Of a stretch of 64,000 nucleotides of DNA, positions 1-8,837 are shown piece by piece. Below the pieces are notes generated by a model. The model was not told where the DNA came from, did not search any database, and saw nothing but the letters and a program-made list of their open reading frames with translations. Each line of letters starts with the position of its first letter. Within the stretch, counting starts at the first letter, position 1. Source of the stretch: an uncultured Saprospirales bacterium (lineage in GTDB: Bacteria > Bacteroidota > Bacteroidia > Chitinophagales > JADIYW01); the NCBI GenBank assembly GCA_938008535.1, contig CALLKF010000005.1:1-64000 (forward strand), given 5' to 3'. The position numbers and the translations under genes are program-made.

Positions 1-22
1 CAACTCACTATGAGTTGCTTTT
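1..22 (+). terminator. Intrinsic terminator of an upstream gene outside the window
   Basis: Bases 1-7 (CAACTCA) pair perfectly with 11-17 (TGAGTTG) around a three-base loop, followed by a short T-rich run. The stem may extend left of the window. It would end a rightward transcript entering from the left edge. Confidence 0.55.
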
Positions 23-30
23 GTTTATTA

Positions 31-51
31 TTACGCTGAGTTTATCGAAGC
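31..51. repeat. Short dispersed intergenic repeat, copy 1
   Basis: The reverse complement reads CTTCGATAAACTCAGCGTAA and nearly matches 52833-52853 (CTTCGATAAACTCAGTGTGA). Both copies lie just downstream of genes. Similar short sequences are scattered through many Bacteroidota genomes. Function unknown. Confidence 0.5.
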
Positions 52-122
52 GAAAAAAATATTTTTTCAAAAATTTATGGAATTTGACAGGTTCATGTAT
101 CTCAATAGTATAAAATACAATC

Positions 123-1400
123 ATGAAAGAGCAACTATTCCATTTTATTTGGCAACACAAACTATACAACACCAAAAACCTAACCACAACAGATGGCAGC
201 CAACTGCAAATTTTGGAAGTTGGAAAGCATAATAAAGATGGCGGTCCAGATTTTTTACAAGCCAAAATTAAAATCGACGATGTAGTTTTACTCGGAAATA
301 TTGAATTGCATATTCATACGTCTGATTGGAAATTGCACAACCATACAAACGATAAAAAATATCAAAATATAATTTTACATGTAGTCTTTTTTAATGATGG
401 TGAAGACGAAATGAATTTGCCAACACTAGAACTGAATGGACGAATTTCGCCTATTTTATTAGATAAATATGAACGCTTGCAAATTTCTAAACAAGATTTG
501 ATTTGCAAAAACATGTTGCACGAAATCGATGATTTTACTATCGAAAGTTGGAAAGAAAGATTGATTGCCGAACGCATAGAACGCAAGTCAAATTTAATTT
601 TGGAAGATTTAAAACAAAATGGAAACGATTGGGAAAAGACATTATATCATCTCTTAGGAAAATATTTTGGCAGCCATATTAATTTCTATGCATTTGAATT
701 ATTGGTGAATCGTATCGATTATAAAATTCTATTAAAACATCAGCATAACATTTTTCAGCTGGAAGCTATGTTATTTGGTGTTGCCGGTTTTTTGAATAAA
801 GATTTTGTAGAAATTTATCCAAGAGCATTAAAAACAGAATTTCAGTTTCTAAAACATAAATATAATTTGAAAGAAATGCAGGAATATCATTGGCAGTTTC
901 TGCGTATTCGACCTTCGTCTTTTCCTACCATTCGCATTGCGTTGTTTGCGCAATTAGTTCAAAAAATGCCTTTGTTTTCAATAGTTTTAGAAGAAGAAAA
1001 TATCGAAAAAATATTGAATAAAATAGAAGTTTCCGAGTATTGGAAATCGCATTATGTGTTGGATAAATTGAGTAAATTTCGCAACAAATCGTTAGGTGAA
1101 GATTTTAAGCAAATGCTGCAAATAAACGTGTTTTCACCTGTTTTATTTGGATATGCAAAACAATACAACGACATGGATTTAGCAGAACATGCTATTGATT
1201 TATTGCACAGAAATTACGCTGAATACAATGTAAAAATGGAGCATTTTTCTTTCACAAAAATACAGCTAAAAACGAGTTATGATTCGCAGGCAATGCTTGA
1301 GTTGTATGATAATTATTGCATTAAGAAACGATGCTTAGAATGTTGTATTGGAAATAAAATTTTACGCAAGACAACTGCAATTAATAAAGTTGAAGCATAA
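123..1400 (+). CDS. DUF2851 family protein
   Basis: A 425-residue soluble protein of the DUF2851 family, which is widespread in Bacteroidota and has no established function. The family's N-terminal signature is visible: an LEVGKHNKDGGPDF segment at about residues 31-44 followed by GNIELHIHTSDW at about 58-69. The C-terminus carries the conserved cysteine-rich segment YCIKKRCLECCIG, which could bind metal, though that is inference. No signal peptide or membrane segment is seen, so it is probably cytoplasmic. The length is usual for the family. The gene is followed after 37 bp by the PspC-like gene and recX on the same strand, and the three may be co-transcribed. Confidence 0.85.
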   Translation: MKEQLFHFIWQHKLYNTKNLTTTDGSQLQILEVGKHNKDGGPDFLQAKIKIDDVVLLGNIELHIHTSDWKLHNHTNDKKYQNIILHVVFFNDGEDEMNLPTLELNGRISPILLDKYERLQISKQDLICKNMLHEIDDFTIESWKERLIAERIERKSNLILEDLKQNGNDWEKTLYHLLGKYFGSHINFYAFELLVNRIDYKILLKHQHNIFQLEAMLFGVAGFLNKDFVEIYPRALKTEFQFLKHKYNLKEMQEYHWQFLRIRPSSFPTIRIALFAQLVQKMPLFSIVLEEENIEKILNKIEVSEYWKSHYVLDKLSKFRNKSLGEDFKQMLQINVFSPVLFGYAKQYNDMDLAEHAIDLLHRNYAEYNVKMEHFSFTKIQLKTSYDSQAMLELYDNYCIKKRCLECCIGNKILRKTTAINKVEA

Positions 1401-1437
1401 AATTGCATTTTACATAATTCATTTCTACCTTTAAACT

Positions 1438-1686
1438 ATGTTAGAAAAATCGTTTAAAATATTTCAATCTAAAAGCTTGCGCGATATTATAGAACGCAGC
1501 GTGTATGGTGTGTGCTCGTATCTTGGAAGAAAATTATCGATGCCGACAAAAAAGATCCGATTGTTTTTTATTTATACTTCATTCATCGCATTTGGCTCGC
1601 CAATTATTATTTATTTGATACTAACTTTCATACTTAATTTGCGCTACATGATCAACAACAAACGCAATCCGGTTTGGGACATTTAA
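1438..1686 (+). CDS. Small PspC-domain membrane protein
   Basis: An 82-residue protein with the PspC pattern: a short N-terminal region with GVCSYLGRKLSM (about residues 24-35), then a hydrophobic segment at about 41-67 and a basic tail. PspC proteins are envelope-stress components in Proteobacteria, but the small stand-alone versions in Bacteroidota are mostly uncharacterised. Its 3' end overlaps the annotated start of recX by 13 bases, so the two are probably translationally coupled. A TACCTTTA box (1426-1433), one base from the phylum's -7 consensus, lies four bases before the ATG. The inner-membrane location is inferred from the single helix. Confidence 0.75.
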   Translation: MLEKSFKIFQSKSLRDIIERSVYGVCSYLGRKLSMPTKKIRLFFIYTSFIAFGSPIIIYLILTFILNLRYMINNKRNPVWDI

Positions 1687-2174
1687 GTGCTGTGAAAAAT
1701 CAAGCCGAACATATCGAACTTACTCAAGATCAGATCATCCAGAAATTAGAATCATTTTGTTCTTATCGCGAAAGATGTACGTCAGAAATTAATCAGAAAT
1801 TATACCAGCTAAAAGCAGACGTAAACGATTTTGAGTTCTATATAAATTACCTGAAAGAAAATAATTTTTTAAATGAAACTCGTTTTGCCAATTCATTTGC
1901 ACGTGGAAAAAATACTATCAAAAAATGGGGTCGAAAAAAAATTGTGATGGAATTAAAATCCAAACAAATTGATAATACAACGGTTCAGCAATCATTATTG
2001 CAAATTGATGAAGGCATGTATTTAATTAAATTGCAGGATGTATTGGAAAAGAAAAATCGACAATTGAAAGAAACAGATGCTTTTAAACGCAAGCAAAAAC
2101 TCATACAATTCGCCATGCAAAAAGGATACGAATATGAAATCATTAATGAAGCATTGAAAAATATTGCTTTTTAA
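1674..2174 (+). CDS. recX: Regulatory protein RecX
   Basis: A 166-residue, highly charged helical protein of the RecX family. RecX binds RecA filaments and modulates recombination. Family features include CSYRERCTSEINQKL near the N-terminus (about residues 29-43) and FANSFARGKNTIKKWGRKKI in the middle, matching the RxRFxxxFxxxR...WGxxrI core. Two starts are possible: the ATG at 1674 inside the pspC-like gene, or a GTG at 1692 just after that gene's stop. I kept the ATG, but the GTG would remove only six residues. recA is not in the window. Confidence 0.88.
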   Translation: MGHLSAVKNQAEHIELTQDQIIQKLESFCSYRERCTSEINQKLYQLKADVNDFEFYINYLKENNFLNETRFANSFARGKNTIKKWGRKKIVMELKSKQIDNTTVQQSLLQIDEGMYLIKLQDVLEKKNRQLKETDAFKRKQKLIQFAMQKGYEYEIINEALKNIAF

Positions 2175-2186
2175 TTTTGTTATAAT

Positions 2187-2340
2187 AACCACTTAAGGAA
2201 CATAAGAATGAAAAGAAAAAAGAGAAGAAAATTAATTTAGATAGTTCCGATACTTCGGAAGAAAACTAAGCTTTCTTGTTTTCTATTTTTTACAAACACC
2301 TTTTATTTAAAATTAATCTTCTTATGTGTCTTAAGTGGTT
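2187..2340. repeat. 154-bp element with 20-bp terminal inverted repeats
   Basis: The left end 2187-2206 (AACCACTTAAGGAACATAAG) and the reverse complement of the right end 2321-2340 (AACCACTTAAGACACATAAG) match at 18 of 20 positions. Part of the interior is also roughly complementary: the AAAATTAATTT region near 2228-2238 faces AAATTAATC near 2309-2318. A small hairpin (TTCCGA..TCGGAA) sits near 2244-2259. It lies between recX and the RidA gene and has no open frame. It could be a non-autonomous mobile element or a structured repeat; no target-site duplication is evident. Confidence 0.6.
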
Positions 2341-2387
2341 AAATTTTTATTTAGTATAGTTTGTAATTATTTTTTTACATTTATAAA

Positions 2388-2774
2388 ATGGAAAGACAAA
2401 TATACACAGAAGGTTCGCCTTGGGAACCAATTGTTGGCTACGCGCGCGCTGTAAAGATTGGCAACATTATAGAAATTTCAGGAACTACAGCAACCGTAAA
2501 CGGCGAAGTAGTTGGTAAAGATGATGTGTATTTGCAAACAAAAACCATACTGCAAAAATTTGAAAAAGTACTGGAAACTTTCGGAGCATCAATGAGTGAT
2601 GTAGTACGCACACGCATCTTCTGCACGGATATTTCGCAATGGGAAAAAATAGGAAAGGCGCACGGCGAATTTTTCGGCGAAATAAAACCTACTACAGGCA
2701 TGTATCAAATATCAAAATTAATTTCCGATGATTTATTAGTGGAAATCGAAGCAACTGCTATTTTGAAAGCATAA
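2388..2774 (+). CDS. RidA family protein
   Basis: A 128-residue protein of the YjgF/YER057c/UK114 (Rid) family. True RidA deaminates reactive enamine/imine intermediates made by PLP enzymes. The fold signature is clear: ISGTTATVNGEVVG, then VVRTRIFCTDISQWEKIG, and the C-terminal LLVEIEATAI strand. The arginine needed for deaminase activity in E. coli RidA (Arg105) seems to be replaced by Thr/Gly in the PTTGMYQISKL segment, so it may belong to a Rid subgroup with another activity. It stands alone between an inverted-repeat element and a small lipoprotein gene. Confidence 0.85.
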   Translation: MERQIYTEGSPWEPIVGYARAVKIGNIIEISGTTATVNGEVVGKDDVYLQTKTILQKFEKVLETFGASMSDVVRTRIFCTDISQWEKIGKAHGEFFGEIKPTTGMYQISKLISDDLLVEIEATAILKA

Positions 2775-2845
2775 GCATTTTTAATTTTTTGTTGTTTGTT
2801 ACAGTATTGTTTGACTTTGTAGCAACTATTTTTTATTTTTATATT

Positions 2846-3070
2846 ATGAGAAAATTTCTATCGCCAATTTATTTATTTATAATCATCATTATTGCATCTT
2901 CCGCCATTTCTTGCAAAGACAGAGGCATTGGCTGCGAACAAGATAAATACAACGATTGGAAAAAAATTGAAGCCAACAGAAAGCAACAAATGAAAAGCCC
3001 GCACGATCCAGGAAAAGGCAGCAAGAAAAAAGTAAAAACAAAAGTGTACGGTAACGGCATTGTGCCTTAG
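2846..3070 (+). CDS. Small predicted lipoprotein, unknown function
   Basis: I chose the ATG at 2846, which gives a 74-residue protein starting MRKFLSPIY. A hydrophobic signal segment is followed by the lipobox SAISC and a mature, lysine-rich tail ending KVYGNGIVP. The longer frame from 2789 would bury the signal peptide behind a hydrophobic, unlikely N-terminus. The mature part is only about 50 residues and very polar. I do not recognise the family. It converges with the leftward gene at 3078. Confidence 0.6.
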   Translation: MRKFLSPIYLFIIIIIASSAISCKDRGIGCEQDKYNDWKKIEANRKQQMKSPHDPGKGSKKKVKTKVYGNGIVP

Positions 3071-3077
3071 ATTTTTT

Positions 3078-3554
3078 TTACAAAGAATTTATCTTTATTT
3101 TTAATTCTTCAATGTCTTTGTAATAAGTTTCCAAATGAGTTTCTTTAGTGTGCTTAATTGCATTCATTGCATATTTAATATTAATTTCTGCTTTTTTCTT
3201 CTCCTTTAAAATCCAATATGCTCTTGCTGCTGACTCATATGCATAAGCTATGTAAAACCCATCAGGTTTTTTTGTTTTACAATGTATAATATTTTGTTCT
3301 GCATATAATAATGCAAAATTGCCATCGCGAATATGTGCGTACGCACGTGAAATTTGCCACAAACTAATCGATTGATGTGTGTCATTATATTCTGTATTTT
3401 GTTGCCATAAATAAGCAGATGTATGTACTAAATTTAACAAAGTGATTTTGTCACTTTTCGTCAGTTTTTTCTTTTCTAAATAATTCCAAGCATCATTGAA
3501 TGTTTGCTTGGCAACTGACTTAATAAATGCATTTGTATCTTTCGTTTTTGACAT
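3078..3554 (-). CDS. Uncharacterised helical (TPR-like) protein
   Basis: A 158-residue protein with no signal peptide. The central part (HTSAYLWQQ, then WQISRAYAHIRDGNFALLYAEQ and IAYAYESAARAYWILKEKKKA) reads as a series of helical hairpins with TPR-like A/Y/L spacing. It resembles a widespread uncharacterised bacterial family in which a His-x-Ser/Ala...W...WQxSRVY motif precedes an AYEALARA segment. Function is unknown. It is a single-gene unit facing away from the 21-bp repeat array, whose edge lies about 130 bp from its start. Confidence 0.6.
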   Translation of the reverse strand: MSKTKDTNAFIKSVAKQTFNDAWNYLEKKKLTKSDKITLLNLVHTSAYLWQQNTEYNDTHQSISLWQISRAYAHIRDGNFALLYAEQNIIHCKTKKPDGFYIAYAYESAARAYWILKEKKKAEINIKYAMNAIKHTKETHLETYYKDIEELKIKINSL

Positions 3555-3686
3555 TCGTGTTGATTTTTAATTAAAATTACTAACTTGATTTTTCTCTTAC
3601 AAGTTTTCCGAAGGTAATTAGTGTGTATTAAATTACTATTCACTCATCGAATGTAACAAATTGTCTTTCAGAAACTCAGGAAGCAT

Positions 3687-3990
3687 CCAGATTTTGCCTG
3701 AAAGATTCAAAATAGTACAGGAAAGTGTTAAAATAGCCCTGAAAAGGCGTTTTGAAGCACTTCACGCTTGCTTCTTGACACTTCATGCTTGCTTCCCGAC
3801 GCTTCAAAGAGTCTTCCCGACGCTTCACGCTTGCTTCCCGGTTCTTCAAATTGGCTTCCCGATGCTTCAAAACAGCTTCCTGATGCTTCACAGATGCTTC
3901 CCGTTACTTCACGGAGTCTTCCCGATGCTTCAAGAGAGCTTCCCGGTTCTTCACAGAGGTTTCCCTGTGCTTCAAACGAGCTTCCCGATA
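3687..3990. repeat. 21-bp tandem repeat array (minisatellite)
   Basis: Ten consecutive 21-bp units occupy 3771-3980, each built as CTTCCCGATGCTTCA plus six variable bases, with a partial unit at 3981-3990. A more diverged 21-bp periodicity (AAAATAG..C.GGAAAG..., AAAATAG..C.GAAAAGG...) extends left to about 3687. The array is much richer in G+C than its surroundings. Because 21 is divisible by three, open frames run through it on both strands, giving heptapeptide repeats such as LPDASxx, FPxLHxx or, on the minus strand, REAxLKx. No start context favours any of them, so I treat it as non-coding. The rest of 3555-4245 shows no gene. Confidence 0.85.
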
Positions 3991-4245
3991 ATTTTTTTGA
4001 GAATTATTTAGTAAATGAGATAGGGTTTGGTGGTTTTTTGTAGGTTTTAGGTTCGTTGTTCAGGAGAATACGATGAAAATGAGACTCAAGCTTAATGATT
4101 TTGTAATCTTTAATTTTGTTAAAATAGTTGCTTTGACAATCCAATCATAGACTTGCGGAGTTGATAGTCACTAGCCAGAATTATTTGTCAATATTGTGAT
4201 ATAGGTTATTGAATTGTTTAGTATATTTGATTTCAAATAAAAACT

Positions 4246-5853
4246 ATGAAATATTATTTAAGATTATTAATATCTGTTGGTTTACTTTTATTGGCTGGAA
4301 TGCAGGCGTGTAAAAAAGACGACAAGACCAATATTGTAGATGTTAAACCAAATTTATCATTAACAAAAAGCGAGTACCAACCTTATGAACTTGCAGTGTT
4401 AGAAGCTGATAAATCATTTACTTTGTCGCAATATTTAAATGCTACAATTAATAGTGAAACAGTATCTGCTTTTTATATAGATGAAACTCATTTAGGATTC
4501 CTAGTCCCAAGTATTCCTTCTGGAAGTTATACATTAGAATTACAATCAGATTTGTTTAATAATAAATCATTTACAGTGGTTGTTGGCACCTATACGACTA
4601 TTACAAATCCTGATCAACAAATAAATGATTTTATTTCAAATATAGTTAATAGACAATCAGAACTAAATTCACTACAATCAAATCCTGATTGGGCAATAGA
4701 CGTTCAAAACCTTGCCGAAATTGAAGCAATGAAAACATCTTTCCAACAAGCTATTTCTACTGCAACTCAGCAAGAAAAAGAACAGTTGGCTTACTTTTTA
4801 AAAGCAAATAACTTCCTGTCAACATCATTTGAAGATATATCGTTTGTAGATAGTTTTTATTTAAGAAAGCTAGGTGGTCCAGATATAGACCCTGGTGATG
4901 AGCTAGATAAAGTTGGACGTTCATTTGTTAGTACCATGTTGTTGTCTTTTACAACTGCTTCGATTTTAGGAGGATTAATAAATGTTCCGGAATTTTCTGT
5001 CACAAAATTTGGTGCTTTAACAGCTGGTATTTCACTCGGTCTGGAATTGATTTATGCAAAATCCCTAATAGATAGATTAGGAAATTGTATAGGAAAAGCT
5101 GCAGACTTTAATATAACTGGCTCTACAACTTTTACAATTGGTAAAAGTATTGATTTTATTGATAAGATAGAGTATAGAAATCTACTTGATGCCGATTTCT
5201 CTGAAAATAATTATATAAAAACTATAGTAGCCAAATCAAGACTTTTTGAACGATATTGGAATAATTTAGAGACAGGTTTAAATAAAATTAAAAGTTGGTT
5301 TATAGGAATTCCTGACAAGCTATCTGGTACTGCAACAAAACTTAAAAGTAGCCCAACATTTAAGCAGTTTCAGGCACTCTCTGATTATATTTCTATTGAA
5401 AATATAAGCAACAGTAGTATTTCATTAAATATTGTTGAAGTTAATGGTGAGAAGAAAATAAGACTCTCAGGAAATATAACTCAATCTTTTGACTTTACAT
5501 TTGATATGGTTTATAAGCATCCTTCACTAGGCAATGTTGTTAGAAAAAAAGTAAATGCTAATGTCGATGCCTGCTTTAATAGTGATTTAGCTATTGGAAG
5601 CATATCTTATCAATTTGACTCAAACATGAATATGGATGTAATAACAATTAATGCAACTGGTGGTGTGCCTCCTTATAATATTGAATTTTGGCAATCAGAT
5701 GGTTGTGTTAACATAGGTTGTGGTTCTGTATCCTGTGGACGAAAAACAGCTAATTCCTTTTGGGTTTGTAATTATGATCCTTTATATCCATATCCATACA
5801 AGGTCGTTACAATAACTGATTCAAAAAACTGTACTGTTAGGAGGACTTGGTAG
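4246..5853 (+). CDS. Large predicted lipoprotein with SprB-repeat-like C-terminus
   Basis: A 535-residue protein with a signal peptide and lipobox (LLLAGMQAC, Cys at about residue 22) followed by KKDDK. An early segment (about residues 35-115) ending in SGSYTLELQSD resembles an IPT/Ig-like domain. The middle is helical (NDFISNIVNRQSELNSLQS onward) with a glycine-rich hydrophobic stretch near residues 235-275. The last 70 residues contain GGVPPYNIEFW...YKVVTITDSKNC, the pattern of SprB-type repeats found in surface adhesins of gliding Bacteroidota. It is probably surface or periplasmic. Function unknown. It is monocistronic; the 174 bp up to recG contain nothing recognisable. Confidence 0.7.
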   Translation: MKYYLRLLISVGLLLLAGMQACKKDDKTNIVDVKPNLSLTKSEYQPYELAVLEADKSFTLSQYLNATINSETVSAFYIDETHLGFLVPSIPSGSYTLELQSDLFNNKSFTVVVGTYTTITNPDQQINDFISNIVNRQSELNSLQSNPDWAIDVQNLAEIEAMKTSFQQAISTATQQEKEQLAYFLKANNFLSTSFEDISFVDSFYLRKLGGPDIDPGDELDKVGRSFVSTMLLSFTTASILGGLINVPEFSVTKFGALTAGISLGLELIYAKSLIDRLGNCIGKAADFNITGSTTFTIGKSIDFIDKIEYRNLLDADFSENNYIKTIVAKSRLFERYWNNLETGLNKIKSWFIGIPDKLSGTATKLKSSPTFKQFQALSDYISIENISNSSISLNIVEVNGEKKIRLSGNITQSFDFTFDMVYKHPSLGNVVRKKVNANVDACFNSDLAIGSISYQFDSNMNMDVITINATGGVPPYNIEFWQSDGCVNIGCGSVSCGRKTANSFWVCNYDPLYPYPYKVVTITDSKNCTVRRTW

Positions 5854-6027
5854 TTTTGGTAGTATAAAAATTGTTTAGTTGGGTTCTCTAACTTTAGTTG
5901 GATTTCATCTTTTTTTACAAATGCCTATACAGGTTTCGTGTGTGGTTTTGGAATTAATATTTATAGTGCATGTAAGTCTTTTATAAATATGGTAAATATC
6001 AAAAAAAAGAGAGCTTATATCTAATTG

Positions 6028-8160
6028 TCAACTAATCTTACTCCAAAAACTGCTGCTTCCTTTTTGATGTTGCAGGTAATATTTTAAAGATTTATTTTCT
6101 TCTTTTTCAAGATTTGCATCTTCATCTAACAAAGCAATCGCAGCTTTGCGCGCTTCTTCAATAATTGGGCCATCGGTTGCAAGGTTGGCTAATTTCAGAT
6201 CGATGTTGCCGCTTTGTTGTGTGCCTTCTAAATTTCCTGGACCGCGCAATTCCAAATCTACTTCTGATATTTTAAAACCATCATTCGTTTCGCACATCGT
6301 TTTGATGCGCTTCTTTCCGTCTGCACTTAATTTATGTGTCGTCATCAAAATACAATATGATTGTTCGGCACCGCGACCCACTCTACCACGCAACTGGTGC
6401 AACTGCGATAAGCCGAAACGTTCTGCATTTTCAATAATCATTACACTGGCATTCGGAACATTTACACCAACTTCAATCACGGTGGTTGCAACCATAATTT
6501 GTGTTTCACCTTTCACGAATCGTTGCATTTCAAAATCCTTAGCATCTGCTTTCATTCTTCCATGCACAATGCTCACGTTATATTGCGGCAATGGAAAAGA
6601 ACGGCAAATGCTTTCAAAACCTTGCATCAAATCATTCAAATCCAAGGTTTCACTTTCTTCGATCAATGGATAAACGATATAAATTTGTCTGCCTTTTGCA
6701 ATTTCATCTTTGATAAAATCAAACACACCAATGCGCTGCGTTTCGTATCGCTGCACCGTCGTAATTGGTTTACGGTTTGGTGGCAACTCATCCAACACAG
6801 AAACATCTAAATCGCCATACAATGTCATAGCTAAGGTTCTTGGTATTGGTGTTGCCGTCATCACCAAAATATGTGGTGGCACCGAATTCTTTTTCCATAG
6901 CTTAGCACGTTGCGCCACACCAAAACGATGCTGTTCATCAATCACCACTATTCCTAAATTTTTAAATTGCACCACATCTTCAATTAATGCATGTGTGCCT
7001 ATTAAAATATGAATAGTGCCATCTAACAAATCTGCTAATATTTTTTTTCTTTCTTTTGTTTTGGATGAACCTGTTAGTAATGCAATGTTGATACCGATTT
7101 TGTCGCACATTTCTTTTAACGAAACAAAATGTTGCTGCGCCAAAATTTCGGTTGGCGCCATCAGCGCAGCTTGGTAATTATTATCAATTGCCATCAGCAT
7201 CGTAAGCAATGCAACTATTGTTTTTCCAGAACCAACATCGCCTTGCAGTAAGCGGTTCATTTGTATGTTGGAAAGCGTGTCTTTCCTTATTTCTTTTAGT
7301 ACACGTTTTTGTGCATTCGTTAATTCAAACGGCAATGCTTCTTCATAAAAGCGTTTAAAATAATGATCTACTTTTTCAAAGAAAATACCACGTTCTCTTT
7401 TTCGGATAATTTTTAATTGTAATAGATTTAATTGAATCAGAAATAATTCTTCAAACTTTAATCGTTTTACTGCTTCGTTTTGCAAAGCAAATGTTTGTGG
7501 CAAATGAATGTTTTTGATGGCATCAAATCTTGACAGTAATTTATATTTAGATAAAATGGTTTGTGGTAAATTTTCTACAATGTGTTCCGGTTTTAATTGC
7601 GAAATCAAGGTTGTAATTAGTTTGGAAATGCCTTTGCTGTCCAAACTTTTTGTCTTCATTTTTTCGGATGTGTTATACATTGCGCGAAACGTGCCTGCAT
7701 CTTCAGAAGTATAAGTCGATAACTTTTCTAAATCTGGATGCGTGATATTTAATTTGCCGTTGAACCAGCTTGGCTTGCCGTATAAAACATAGGTTTCTTT
7801 GGTGTCAATTGCATTTAAAATCCATTTAATACCTTGAAACCAAACCAACTCAATTTCACCATCGTTATCATAAAAAACAGCAGTTAAACGCTTGCCGCGA
7901 CCTTCACCCAATTCGCGAATATCTTTTAGTTTTCCTTTTAGTTGAATATAGGTTTGTGTGTTGTCAATATGCTGCGTAGAATAAAATTGCGTTCTGTCGA
8001 TATAGCGATATGGATACAATTTTAGTAAATCACCAAATGTAAAAATCTGCGCTTCTTTTTTTAAGATATCAGCACGATCTGGACCAACACCTTTTAAGAA
8101 TTCTATTGGTGTTGCAAGAAATGATTTGTTTGATGATTGCACGAATGCAAAGATATTCAA
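6028..8160 (-). CDS. recG: ATP-dependent DNA helicase RecG
   Basis: A 710-residue superfamily 2 helicase that remodels stalled replication forks and Holliday junctions. The N-terminal wedge region starts with TPIEFLKGVGPDRADIL (from about residue 17), typical of RecG. Motor motifs are intact: Walker A GDVGSGKT (307-314), MAPTEILAQQH (motif Ia), DEQH box (408-411), VMTATPIPRTL (motif III), and the late motifs VIEVGVNVPNA and QLRGRVGRG. Length is normal. It is the last gene of the leftward mutY-ssb-gldE-gldD block, starting 14 bp after the gldD stop, and is probably co-transcribed. Confidence 0.97.
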   Translation of the reverse strand: MNIFAFVQSSNKSFLATPIEFLKGVGPDRADILKKEAQIFTFGDLLKLYPYRYIDRTQFYSTQHIDNTQTYIQLKGKLKDIRELGEGRGKRLTAVFYDNDGEIELVWFQGIKWILNAIDTKETYVLYGKPSWFNGKLNITHPDLEKLSTYTSEDAGTFRAMYNTSEKMKTKSLDSKGISKLITTLISQLKPEHIVENLPQTILSKYKLLSRFDAIKNIHLPQTFALQNEAVKRLKFEELFLIQLNLLQLKIIRKRERGIFFEKVDHYFKRFYEEALPFELTNAQKRVLKEIRKDTLSNIQMNRLLQGDVGSGKTIVALLTMLMAIDNNYQAALMAPTEILAQQHFVSLKEMCDKIGINIALLTGSSKTKERKKILADLLDGTIHILIGTHALIEDVVQFKNLGIVVIDEQHRFGVAQRAKLWKKNSVPPHILVMTATPIPRTLAMTLYGDLDVSVLDELPPNRKPITTVQRYETQRIGVFDFIKDEIAKGRQIYIVYPLIEESETLDLNDLMQGFESICRSFPLPQYNVSIVHGRMKADAKDFEMQRFVKGETQIMVATTVIEVGVNVPNASVMIIENAERFGLSQLHQLRGRVGRGAEQSYCILMTTHKLSADGKKRIKTMCETNDGFKISEVDLELRGPGNLEGTQQSGNIDLKLANLATDGPIIEEARKAAIALLDEDANLEKEENKSLKYYLQHQKGSSSFWSKIS

Positions 8161-8174
8161 TTTTCAAAACAAAC

Positions 8175-8810
8175 TTATTTCCACTGCAAACTTTCGATAA
8201 TATGTTCCACATCTTTTCTAAAATATTGAACACTTGGTGCAATAGAATCTGCGTTTGGTGCAGCATAAAAATAGAGCGAACCACGTAAGAAATTTCTTTT
8301 TTTGTCGGTAACATAAAATTGAACACCACTAGCTGCATTACCACCTACATCGTATAAAATCCCACTCACATTTGGATGTTTACCTGCTATTGGTGTTTCG
8401 TCAATGTAGTCAGCTTTTACAGTATGTTTGAACGTTAGCTTGTAGCTGTCTTTAATTAATTTATCTAACGGATTGGATTCATCAATGCCTGTATAGCTTA
8501 AATATATTTTTGCTTTATAGTCAGGAAAAATGATATTGAACCAACATGGATGATTTGTCATTTCGTCCACATCAGAAGAATCTTTTTGAATAGAACCATA
8601 CGTTGGATACTCAAATGAAAAAGGACATTCATCACAAGTATAATTTGCCATTTTTCGTTCTGATGGAAAATCAATTCTAAAATAAGCAGGTCGCTTTGGT
8701 GTGTAAGTTGATTCGCAGGAAATTGCAAGCAATGTAATAATGAAACAATGTAATAATAAAATAATTGTGCTGTATTTAAATTTTAATTGCTTGTTTTTTG
8801 TCAAATCCAT
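8175..8810 (-). CDS. gldD: Gliding motility lipoprotein GldD
   Basis: A 211-residue lipoprotein with a signal peptide and lipobox LLAISC (Cys32). The mature start YTPKRPAYFRIDFP is diagnostic of GldD, one of the proteins required for gliding in Flavobacterium johnsoniae. It ends with VQYFRKDVEHIIESLQW, also characteristic. It follows gldE by 27 bp in the conserved gldE-gldD order. In cells that glide through the type IX system, GldD is thought to work in the envelope near the GldE membrane protein; its molecular role is not settled. Confidence 0.93.
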   Translation of the reverse strand: MDLTKNKQLKFKYSTIILLLHCFIITLLAISCESTYTPKRPAYFRIDFPSERKMANYTCDECPFSFEYPTYGSIQKDSSDVDEMTNHPCWFNIIFPDYKAKIYLSYTGIDESNPLDKLIKDSYKLTFKHTVKADYIDETPIAGKHPNVSGILYDVGGNAASGVQFYVTDKKRNFLRGSLYFYAAPNADSIAPSVQYFRKDVEHIIESLQWK

Positions 8811-8837
8811 TATTTAATTACTTTATTATTCAATTAC

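Noticed and set aside
3771..3980. CRISPR array
   Set aside because: Units are contiguous with no unique spacers, and there are no cas genes.
3676..4043. Open frames through the 21-bp repeats (heptapeptide-repeat proteins on both strands)
   Set aside because: They follow from a 21-bp unit without stop codons; several frames are open at once and none has a convincing start.
8069..8344. 91-residue minus-strand frame overlapping recG and gldD
   Set aside because: It lies inside two well-supported genes in another frame and has no family features.
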